DNA from: Anaerolineae bacterium
GTDB lineage: Bacteria > Chloroflexota > Anaerolineae > Aggregatilineales > Phototrophicaceae
Direction of reading: 5' to 3'
NCBI GenBank assembly: GCA_015492875.1
Contig: WGEI01000044.1
Coordinates: 1 to 17,945, forward strand
DNA: 17,945 nucleotides
Below the pieces are notes generated by a model that saw only the letters and a program-made list of their open reading frames with translations, did not search any database and was not told where the DNA came from. A program made the translations under genes and the position numbers. Positions 5,312 through 14,800 of this stretch are shown piece after piece (the first letter of the stretch is position 1; each line of letters begins with the position of its first letter).

Positions 5312-7057
5312 TTAGAAGTAACTACTGATGATTTCCAACACTTTCTGAATGTTGCTGGGGTCACCGCTTTGGCGCGTAGTATTGCTGGCCGCTGCGATGC
5401 GGTCTAGTACCCGCAACAGGTCGGGATTGGGGTCACCATAGGCCACTGGAATGACGATGATGGGGTTCAGGTCGTTATAGCTCGTTTCAATAGCGGTGGT
5501 GGCGTCGCGCAATGATAGGCCACTATCGCTATTTTGCTCGCCATCGCTGAGCACCACAATCGCGCGGATGCGGTTCTCCTCCTCCAGTTCTTCCATCATC
5601 TCCACCGATTCAATAATCGCGCCATAAAGCTCTGTCTCGCCATCCGCCCGCAAGCTGAGGATATGCGAACGCATTTGCGATTCATTCGTTTCGAAGGAAT
5701 CTAACGGCACGCGCACGGTGACATCTTGGTTGAATGTCACCAGTCCGATGCGGTTCGCTGGCTCAACGTTCTCCAAAAATGCCAGCGCAGCCTCTTTCGC
5801 CTGTTCCAGCTTATTATCTGCAGCCATTGAACCCGATGTATCAATCACTAACAGGATATCGGCGCGTTTCTTGACGAACGACCAGCTCTCTTGAATCGCC
5901 GCAATCACTTCAGGATCGGGCACATCGAGCACGGTCTTTGGCCCTTCAATCGTCACGCCATTCTGCTCAGTGAAGGGGAAGCCCAGCTCTACATCTGGAT
6001 TAGCAGGGCGGAAGCCGAAGCCCATGATATATTCCTGCACATCCGGCTTGAGGACGTACTGCGTGAAGACGCGCGCCGCTTCCTTCTGTTCATCGCTCAC
6101 CCACGCCGCATTGAGAATGCCGAAGGGGTGCTCATGCCAGAACGTGCCCTCTTTAGGATATAGCGCCACCAAACGCTCTGGCGGTTGGTAATCTGCTAGC
6201 CCGCGATTGATGAAAATCAGGTCATTTTCCTCTAGCGCGACAAAGTCCAAATAGTCTGGCCCCTGGGCAATATATTGCTTAAATTCAGTCGTCCGCTGTG
6301 AATAGTGGCGGATGAGTTCCTCAATTTTGGCCACGCCCGCCTGTACATCCGGGTCGTTGACTTGCTCTAGCGTCAACCGCCGCCCCGTGAAGCCATTGGC
6401 GCGGGCACTGGCGTAGAACTCGGCGATGAGGGTAGAGAGGGCGGTGGAGCTGATGAACGGGTCGGTGTGGCCATAGTATACCGTCCGCCGTCCGGGGATG
6501 CCATAGTCTGCCCAACCGTTGGGGCTATTGAGCACATCGAGCAGTTCTTCCCAGCCAATATCTTCATAGCCAACCGTGTTGCGAATTGCCTCTAGGCGGC
6601 TTTCCCAAATGGCCATCACCACCGGCGCCAGCGCGGTAGCTTGCGCTTCAGCAAGGTCGAAAACCTCACGACGGCTCAAAAAGTTGGCCAATGCCAGCCA
6701 GTGGCTCACTGAGGGCTGGAATATCGTCGGCTTGGTTTGCAGAATGGGCGTGCCAGTCAGCTCGCTGACGATGCTCTGCATAATCGTACCCGATGACCCC
6801 GGTTCGCCCGTGACGAAAATCGCTTTTTCGCCATCGGCTAGCGCTTCGCCCGTGATGGGATTGCGCCCCTCCGCATAAGCCTGATTGAAGTCCGCGATGA
6901 TTGTAGGCATATACTGGTCGGATTCTGGCGCATAGATGATATGAATGCGGATGGCATCGGCGGGCACATTAGCGCTTTGCCCGTTGCCGCCGTCTCCACT
7001 GCACGCCGCCAGCAAAGCGGCCAGCATGATTGAGACCAACAAAATTAACCGTTGCAT
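5312..7057 (-). CDS. Lipoprotein with solute-binding-like half and VWA domain
   Basis: The protein has 581 residues. A lipoprotein signal peptide ends in LLAAC, with Cys19 as lipidation site, so it would be tethered outside the cytoplasmic membrane. Residues about 35-390 resemble a periplasmic solute-binding fold: IRIHIIYAPESDQYMPTIIADF, then HWLALANFLS, GWEELLDVL, and LKPDVQEYIMGFGFRPANPDV typical of ABC extracellular binding proteins. Residues about 398-581 form a von Willebrand A domain with a complete MIDAS: DTSGS (406-410), Thr475 in DGETELYGA, and Asp505 in VVLSDGEQNS. A metal-dependent ligand or protein contact is therefore expected. The start has GGGAG about 9 nt upstream. It is the second gene of an operon; the upstream gene ends 36 bp before its start. 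No permease or ATPase gene is nearby, so a sensing, adhesion or assembly role is as likely as transport. Confidence 0.88.
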   Translation of the reverse strand: MQRLILLVSIMLAALLAACSGDGGNGQSANVPADAIRIHIIYAPESDQYMPTIIADFNQAYAEGRNPITGEALADGEKAIFVTGEPGSSGTIMQSIVSELTGTPILQTKPTIFQPSVSHWLALANFLSRREVFDLAEAQATALAPVVMAIWESRLEAIRNTVGYEDIGWEELLDVLNSPNGWADYGIPGRRTVYYGHTDPFISSTALSTLIAEFYASARANGFTGRRLTLEQVNDPDVQAGVAKIEELIRHYSQRTTEFKQYIAQGPDYLDFVALEENDLIFINRGLADYQPPERLVALYPKEGTFWHEHPFGILNAAWVSDEQKEAARVFTQYVLKPDVQEYIMGFGFRPANPDVELGFPFTEQNGVTIEGPKTVLDVPDPEVIAAIQESWSFVKKRADILLVIDTSGSMAADNKLEQAKEAALAFLENVEPANRIGLVTFNQDVTVRVPLDSFETNESQMRSHILSLRADGETELYGAIIESVEMMEELEEENRIRAIVVLSDGEQNSDSGLSLRDATTAIETSYNDLNPIIVIPVAYGDPNPDLLRVLDRIAAASNTTRQSGDPSNIQKVLEIISSYF

Positions 7058-7093
7058 AATTTGCTCTCCCTCTTAAAGCGGATAAACTGTTCT

Positions 7094-8185
7094 TTAGCGA
7101 AATTGCTGAATCAGCGTTTCAGCAACTTGTCGCTGGGGCGCTTGCACCGCAATGCCATAATCTGGCGCTAGGGCGATGCCATATTTCAGCGCCTCGTCAA
7201 AAAGCGCATCCCCCGTTTGTGGCTCGCGCTCTGCTGGGCGCAGCCCATAAGCTGTCACCCGCTCTTGCGCGGTTGTTCGCAAATACTGGCCGAAGGCCGC
7301 CACCGCCGCCCGCTCATCGTCGCTCAGGGGCGCAGTTGGGTCAGCCCACATGGCCAGCGGAAAGTCGAGAACGAAGTTATAGCGCGGGTAATAGAAACCG
7401 ACAGCTTCATTGCGGAGGATGCCGTTCAGCTGTAAGAGCCACTGCACCTCTGGCAAAATGCCGATTTCGGCAGTTGATGGCCCACGAGCAAAGCCCTGCG
7501 CCACATTCCCCCCTAGCGTTTGGAAGTTCGGCACAGCGTCGAATATCGGGCGCATCCACGCTAAAAAGGCGCTATCCATGAGCGCATTGCGGTCTAGCTG
7601 TTCTCGCTCGTAATAGCTCCCCGCGCCAGAGAGCAGCACCGCCAGCCCGCTGATGTCGCTATTGGGTAGGGGGAAGGCCAGCTTAATGAAGCGCCAATCG
7701 GCCTCACCACCAATCTCCGCCCATGATTCCAGCGCCGCCGCTTGTTGAACAGTCGCCCAGTCCAGCGTCGCGCCATCGCGCAGTAACACCTGAACACGGC
7801 TCATATAGCCGCCCCAAACCAGCGGCGTCCGCGCCAGCGACGGCTCAACGATTTCAAACGGTATCGTTGCGGTTGTGTAAGACACTGAAGCGTTGGAAGC
7901 GGGTATCCAGCCAGCAGGGTGGTCGTTGCGCGTCCAATTGGGCGAATCTAGCCAAACGTCCAAATCTTCAATCGTGATGATGTTTGCCCGCACCCGTCGG
8001 GTTGAATTCACCAGCGGCTCGCTAGCGTTAAAATCATTAGCCGCCGCCCGCACCCATTCCGCTGCCAGTGGATGAACCGCGATGGTGAACTCCAGCTGCG
8101 GCTGGTTGCGTAAAACGAGGCTACTGCCAATGATGCCTCCGACAATCAGTAAAAATATCAATAAAACAACAGTTGCGCGTCGCAT
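7094..8185 (-). CDS. Membrane-anchored solute-binding-like protein, partner of the VWA lipoprotein
   Basis: The protein has 363 residues. One N-terminal hydrophobic segment (about residues 4-24) follows MRR, with no lipobox Cys, so it is either a membrane anchor or an uncleaved signal. The rest resembles extracellular solute-binding proteins: LEFTIAVHPLAAEWVRAAANDFN near the start, DWATVQQAA and WRFIKLAFPLPNSDISGLAVLLSGAG in the hinge region, and FDFP/LAMWADP with YLRTTAQERVTAYGLRPAE near the end. The last part matches the family's C-terminal GFRPA region, which the VWA lipoprotein also has (GFGFRPAN). The two proteins thus seem to be related binding folds in one operon. ATG at 8185 follows AAGGAC repeats that act as a weak Shine-Dalgarno. 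The ligand is unknown. Confidence 0.75.
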   Translation of the reverse strand: MRRATVVLLIFLLIVGGIIGSSLVLRNQPQLEFTIAVHPLAAEWVRAAANDFNASEPLVNSTRRVRANIITIEDLDVWLDSPNWTRNDHPAGWIPASNASVSYTTATIPFEIVEPSLARTPLVWGGYMSRVQVLLRDGATLDWATVQQAAALESWAEIGGEADWRFIKLAFPLPNSDISGLAVLLSGAGSYYEREQLDRNALMDSAFLAWMRPIFDAVPNFQTLGGNVAQGFARGPSTAEIGILPEVQWLLQLNGILRNEAVGFYYPRYNFVLDFPLAMWADPTAPLSDDERAAVAAFGQYLRTTAQERVTAYGLRPAEREPQTGDALFDEALKYGIALAPDYGIAVQAPQRQVAETLIQQFR

Positions 8186-8368
8186 GGTGTCCTTCGTCCT
8201 TGTGTTTACACCGCTACATTTCCCATTGTACCGCTAACTGCTTGCCTATGCCCCCCAACCGTTGGGGGAGCAAATTGGCTTAAAAGGTTAGAAAATGGAA
8301 TCGTTAATGCTCATTAAGTATTGAATTAGGATATAATACAATTGCTGTAAGCGTTGTGGAGGTTATCA
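8186..8368. promoter_or_regulatory. Divergent intergenic region with promoter-like hexamers and a hairpin
   Basis: On the plus strand a perfect TATAAT (8332-8337) lies 31 bp before the small membrane gene, without a good -35. On the minus strand TACAAT (8225-8230) is about 40 bp before the binding-protein gene, also with a poor -35. Between them CCCCCAA/TTGGGGG (8252-8258 and 8262-8268, 3-nt loop) can form a 7-bp hairpin. It has no T-tract and may be an operator. Confidence 0.4.
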
Positions 8369-8647
8369 GTGGAAAAAAGACGGCGCACTGGCAGTTTGCC
8401 TTCTCAAAGAAAGCCACGACGTAATGACAATAGTGGCGGCTCCATTTATCTCTTGCCTTTCCGTTTAGTCTGGCGCTTGTTGGTGTTTATCCTCGCTACA
8501 TTTGGGCGGTTGGCTTCCATTATTATTGGCCTTGTGCTCATTGTAGTTGGTGTATTGATAACGGTTTTAACTGGCGGTATCGGCGGTGTTTGTGGCGGCC
8601 CAATCGCCGTTTTTGGTGGGTTATTGGTGTTGCGTAGCATTTTCTAA
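8369..8647 (+). CDS. Small membrane protein of unknown function
   Basis: The protein has 92 residues from GTG 8369, chosen because GGAGG (8358-8362) lies 6 nt upstream; a longer TTG start at 8354 would run through this site. The first 25 residues are basic and polar (MEKRRRTGSLPSQRKPRRN). Then come FRLVWRLLVFILATFGRL, a very hydrophobic IIIGLVLIVVGVLITVL and a Gly-rich hydrophobic end (GGIGGVCGGPIAVFGGLLVL), suggesting two to three membrane segments with a cytoplasmic N-terminus. I do not recognise the family. It is 227 bp upstream of the giant surface protein gene on the same strand. Confidence 0.65.
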   Translation: MEKRRRTGSLPSQRKPRRNDNSGGSIYLLPFRLVWRLLVFILATFGRLASIIIGLVLIVVGVLITVLTGGIGGVCGGPIAVFGGLLVLRSIF

Positions 8648-8874
8648 AAAACAACCGCCCTAACCCAAATATAACAAAAACCAAATGTTTGTAAAAATTC
8701 GTAAATTTTTCAGATTTGGTGTGTAATAAGCTGTTATAATTTAGCGTGGGGTCATGGGATAATGTTGTTTCAGCGCATTGGGTGGGCTTTCGTTCCAAAA
8801 AATCTGAATCAACATAATCCTATATCTTTTTTGCTTTAGGGGGTACTTGCAGCGGTTTTTGGAGGACCTATTTC
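8648..8874 (+). promoter_or_regulatory. Upstream region of the giant gene: AT hairpin, extended -10 promoter, leader
   Basis: An AT-only inverted repeat AAAAATT-CGTA-AATTTTT (8693-8710) is followed by TGTTATAAT, a perfect extended -10 (TATAAT 8735-8740 with TG upstream). No good -35 is seen, which fits extended -10 promoters. The AT repeat could be an UP-like element or a weak terminator of the preceding gene. The predicted leader is about 125-130 nt long, has a T-run at 8826-8832, and ends in GGAGG (8861-8865) 9 nt before the ATG. I see no known riboswitch. Confidence 0.5.
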
Positions 8875-11800
8875 ATGAAGACAAGACGCTTCCTCTTATT
8901 TACACTTATCTTCGCTTTTATCCTGACTATGCCTGCTAGCCTGGTGTTGGCTGTTCCGCAGCCCACTGTGACGCTCAGTGGCGGCGGCGATGTGCCCATT
9001 GGCAGCAGCTTCTCCATTACGGCGACCTTCGATAATACTGACCCGGTCGACACGGGCTATGGGCCGTTTATCGATGTTTACTTGCCGGTAAACGGTGCAG
9101 ATGGCGCGGGCAATACGTCATTACCACTTGATGGCGTCGATTTTGTCAGCGCTTCTTATTTAGGGGCATCTGTGACCACCGTCGTCCAAACTTTCCCCGA
9201 TACGCCGCTGGGCGGCACCGGGCCAGATGGCACAACCTGTGGGGCGTCGGAAACGCCGTTAGCGCACCCTTACGCTGTGAACACATCGCACCAAGCGTTG
9301 ACCGTTTGCGGCACGCCCGGCGATAAGCTAGTCACGGTGCAATTGCCCTTCGGCTCGTTCACGCCCAACCAACCTCCTGCCGACGTTACACTGGATTTGC
9401 AGTTGAGCGATTTTGCAGATTTGGGTACACCCTTGACGCTTTACGCGCGCGGCGGTTTCGAGTTTGGCGCTGACCCGCTGAATAACCCCTGTTGCGACCC
9501 ATCGCTCCTGTCTTCAGCCAGTAGCACTCCATCCTCGTGGCCGGGCACAACTACTGTGACCCCTACCTTGATGGAACTCAGTAAATCATTGGCCGCTCCA
9601 GAGGGCGAAACCGCTACCGGCCCCAACTACCCCCGTACTTACACCGTTACTGTGACAGTGCCCGCTGGCCAAACGGTCAATAACGTCAATGTTACTGATT
9701 ACTTCGACGACAATATCGTCATCACCAACGTGACGAACATCACCGCTGGCGGCTCGGTTACGTCGCTCGGCGGCGTCCTGCCAGTCTTCCCCTATGGCCC
9801 CGCGCCCTTCTCATCACCCAATAACGAACTGGTGGTGAATTTCCCCTCTGTCTCTGGCACTGCTTCCTTTGATGTAGAGTTTTACGTGCCGGATTTAGAC
9901 GCCAGTTTAAACTCAATTATCAACCCGACGACTGGCGACGATGTAACCACCGAAAACCGCGTGAGCGCCACCGGTAGCTGGACGCCGACTGACCCGCGTG
10001 ATAGCGCGACGCCCATCACCATTAACGGCACTTGTCCCAGCTGTCCTCCAGAGGTGACGCTTACCGATAAATCCATCGCTATTCAAAAGAGTAGCGCTAT
10101 TGTTGTTAATGCGGGCAACAGCGGTGTAACACCCGGCGATGTCATTGAATACACGCTTGCCTTCCAAATTTCCGATTACTTCACCTTTGGCGATATTGAA
10201 ATCAATGACATTATCTCCGATGGCCAACGGTTTGATAACAGCTTCATGCCCACTTTCACCATTTCCGATAGAGTTGGTGCCCAGGCGGGGAAGTTCAACC
10301 TGACGACCGTGAACACACCGACGACCTGTAGCGCGGTAGCCCCCACCAATGACATGATTGTCGATACCTCGCAAATCGGCAACGATACCAACCCCGCCAC
10401 CGACGGCAGCACTAGCCTGACTTTCTGTATCTCGCAGGCGCTGCTTAATGCCGGGGCGGCAGACGGTATTTTGCAAGGTGGCTACACACAAGGGAATTCA
10501 AGCGTATCGGCAACAGGTACGATTACCTACCGCGTCATCGTGCAAGACCTATTCTCCGATACTTACCCCAGTGGCGACCCCAGCGTGGACCATGGCGATA
10601 TACTCACCAACACTGTCACCATTAGCGGCACAGTACGTGATAACACCACGATTACCACTACCGTAGGCAATGAATCTGATACTAGTGGCGACTCGCTCAG
10701 CATTTCTCAAGGCGCATTGACGAAATCCATTTACCAGATTAATGGTGCTGCTCCATCAGGTAACCCGCCAGAGGTTTTCCCCGGCGATGTCGTCACCTAC
10801 CGCTTGCAATACCAGATGCCCAGCAGCGACTTTGAAGACTTCGGCATAACGGACTTCTTGCCACTACCAATCTTCGATGTGGCTGACCCTGACCAAGACG
10901 GCATACCTAATACTTGGACATTCAATGGTACACCCAGCGCCACCGCGCCTGCGCCCGGCACCGCGCATCCCCATTCAGCGGATACTTTCTTCGCGAACTG
11001 TAACGCGGTTGGCGGCGCCACCTGTCTCGATACGAATAGCGATGGCACTGGCGATAGCAACGTGCCTGTGCTGACGGTTGATGCCACGTCTAATAGCATC
11101 AACTTCCAATTTGGCGATTTTGATGACCCCAGCAATACGGATACTGTCATCGATATTCTGTTCTCGGTAACGGTCTCGTCTGACCCCTTCGCTGATAGCC
11201 TCTTCCTCACCAATCAGGCACAAGCGGGCGAAGGTTCTACCAACAGCGGTACGGCTACTTCGACCGACATCATCCAGATTGAGCTTCGCGAACCGTCGCT
11301 CTCTATGGATAAAGGCGTCATCGCTACTGATAGCACCGTGCTAGCGCCGCTTTTCACCCCAGCCCAGCGCGGCCCCGGCAGCATGACCATTAACCCATCG
11401 GGCAATAACCCCTCATGGACGGGTACGGTGGATACCAACGGCCTCAGCGCCGCCCCGATTAATAGCGACCTCTCCGATGTTGACGCGGGCGACCTCGTTA
11501 CCTTCGCCATTGTGCTTGAAAACAGTGGCGGTCAGGGCGCGTTCGATATTCAGGTGAAAGATACCCTGCCACCCGGCTTCGTCATTCCTAGCGGACCGCT
11601 CGGTCTGAATTTGCAAGTGCGCCGTGGCGATGGTTTCAATCTGTCTACTGCGCCAGTAGGCAGTACGGCCACACATGCTTCTGGCTTGTTTGATGATGGT
11701 ATCGAAATCCTAGATCCGGGTGCACAGCCCGCCTGCCAGCCGGCCTCACCCACCAGCGGCCAGAACATTATCATCGTCACCTATGACCTAGAGGTTGCCC

Positions 11801-14800
11801 CCGGTGTAGAACCCGGTGAGCTTATCCTGAACCAAGCCGAAGTGCGCAACTACAGTAACCAAGAGGGCGGGCAAAACTTCCTCGATGATGGCGCAGGTGG
11901 TGTTGACGCGCTCGCTGATAGTGCCTCAACAACCATTATCAATACAACGCTGAATAAGACTTCGCCCGCCAGCAACGCGGCTATTGGCGAGACCTACCAA
12001 TACACCATCACGGCGAATATTCCAGAAGGGCAGATGAGCAATGCCCAAGTGGTGGATAACCTCACCGGCTTGGCTTTTGTACAATGCGATAGCATCACCC
12101 CATCTTCTGGCGATTTGAGCACCTCTATTGGCGGTGGCTTCACTAACATCTGTAGCAATCCAACAGTCACCAATAATGGCCAAACCGTCACATTTGACTT
12201 TGGCACATTGACCAATAACAACCGCGATAACAACACGGCGGAAACGCTCACGATTACTTATACTGTGGTGGCGTTGAATACGAACGCCAATACCGACGGC
12301 GTAACGCTTGATAACAACGCCACGCTGTCGTGGGATACACCCACCCAGTCCGTTACTGCCTCTGCGCCAGATGTGACAGTGGTTGAGCCGCAAATCGGCA
12401 TCTCGAAGGGCTTCTCGCCAGATACGGGCGATGCAGGTGATACCTCTACCGTCACCATCGCTATTAACAACAGCGGCACATCAACCGCTTATGACATTGT
12501 GGTGAGCGATGTTGTGCCAGCAGATATGACCTATAGCGGCGGCACATTGGCGACGACCTGTGCTGGTGCGACGACTGACGATAGCGACCCCGCTGCCGGT
12601 GTGGTCGGCTTGCCTGATGGTTTAACTGTCTCTATTCCGTCGCTGGCAAACGGTTCATCTTGTAACATCACTTTTGATGTGACGATTGACAGCACGGCGT
12701 CGCCGACGCAAGTCATCACAAACACGGCTAATGTGACATGGACAAGCCAGCCGGGTAGCCCGACTAACACCACCTACAATGCGAATGGTGTTGAGCGTAC
12801 TGGTGATAACACCAACCCAGGCGAACTCCATGACTATAGCAGCAACGCTAACGATAATTTCACTGTCGATAATATCGCCCTACAAAAGACACTCGTCACC
12901 TCATCCGAAACCTTCACCGGCGACACGCAAGACGGCTCATCGGGCAACGAGCGCCCGCTAGCGATTGGCGAAATTGTCACCTTCCAGCTGGCGATGACCG
13001 TGCCCGAAGGTACAAGCAGCGCCGTCTTCATGCGCGATACACTGGTGCCCGGCTTACAATATATCGCCGGTAGCACCGAAATCGCGACAGTTAACGGCAC
13101 AAACGTGACCATTCAGGGCATGTCCGCCTCAGATATGCCAACTTTCACCGCTGTGTCCGACGATAACAACGGCGCACCAACTGACCTTGGCACAGTGCGC
13201 TACGATAGCGGCACCGGTCTGGTGGAGATTAATCTCGGCAACATCACCAATACCGATACTAACGATGCTCAAGCTGAACAGGTGATCATCCGCTTCGACG
13301 CATTGGTGCTGAACAATAGCGCTAATAATCTTGCGCAGGTTTGGCAGAATAACTTCAGCGTTGAAGAGAATACCACGACCATCGCCACGTCTAACAATGT
13401 TGGCGTGGTCATTGTCGAGCCTCAACTCAGTGTGACCAAAACTGCCACACCCGACACCGGCGATGCGGGCGATACGATCAGCTACTCTATCGTTGTGACC
13501 AACGCCAATGGCGCAAATAACACGACCGCTTTCGATGTCCGCATTCTAGATACCTTGCCCGCCGGCCTCATCAATATGAGCAATGTGACAGTGACACCTG
13601 CCGGCGGCGCTAGCGGCGTTACTGATAACAGCGTGCCCGCTTCTGGGCAGGTGGATGTAACCGTGGATACTATGCCTGCGGGTTCATCGGTAACGCTGAC
13701 GTTCACGGCGGATTTGGCCTATAGCCTCGCGCCGAATCAACAGGTGCAAAATACGACGGATGTCACCTATACCAGTCTGCCGGGTACAGGCACAACACCC
13801 AACCCCACTGGCTCAACAACGCCGGGTGGCTCTGGCGCTTCTGATGGCGAGCGTAATGGCGATGATGGTGTAGGCGGTGCATTGAATGACTTAGCCGCTT
13901 CGGCGACTGAGACGGTCACTGTGGATAATGTGGCGCTGCAAAAGACGATCTTCTCCACGACAGAAGCCCATACTTCGGAAACGCCAGATGGCCTCTCTAA
14001 TGGCAACGAGCGCCCGCTGGCGATTGGCGAAATTGTCACCTTCCAGCTGGTGCTGAATGTGCCCGAAGGTACTAGCAATAACATTGTGCTCAGCGATACA
14101 CTCATTCCGGGCTTGCAATACATGCCCAACAGCACCGTTATCGCCACCAACTCCGCGTCAGCGATGACCTTCGCCAGCATTGCGGGTGTGCCTACCTTGC
14201 CAGCGACAACTAATGTGCCCGACGATAACAACGGCTCGCCAACCGACCTTGGCACAGTGCGCTACGATAGCGGCACGGGGCTGATGGAAATCAACATCGG
14301 CAATGTGACGAATAACGATAGCGATAGCGATGCTGAGCAGATTGTCGTACGCTTCGATGCGCTCGTGCTGAACAGTAATGCCAACAATATCGGCCAAATT
14401 TGGACGAATGAGTTCAGTGCAACTGTCAGCGGCAATCCCGCCGTAACCTCCAATCAGGTTCGCTTGATTATTGTCGAGCCGCAGGTGAGTGTGGTTAAGG
14501 CCGATACATCCGCCACCGCGCCCAGCGATGCCGGCGACCCAATGCAATACACACTAACCGTGACCAACGCGAATAACACCAATACCAGCGATGCCTTTGA
14601 AGTGAATGTCACCGATACGCTACCAGCAGAGTTTGACCTCACCGGTGTGACGGTGACGCCAAACGGCAGCAACACCTACACCGCTTTCACCAATAACAGC
14701 AACACGGGTACAGATACGGTCTCGGTTGATATTCCGCAAATGGCGCCGGGCGATACATTCACTATCGTGTTGGATGGCTTCGTCCGCGATACGGTATTGG

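Noticed and set aside
8252..8268. CCCCCAA/TTGGGGG hairpin as a terminator
   Set aside because: No T-tract on either side, and it lies between divergent gene starts, where no transcript should end.
8354..8368. TTG start at 8354 for the small membrane protein
   Set aside because: GGAGG at 8358-8362 would be inside the coding sequence; GTG 8369 has ideal spacing to it.
9913..10491. 192-codon minus-strand ORF inside the giant gene, and many similar antisense ORFs up to 17945
   Set aside because: They are shadows of the long plus-strand frame: the codon bias of a Thr/Asn/Asp/Gly-rich repeat protein removes antisense stops. They show low-complexity composition and no ribosome sites or domains.
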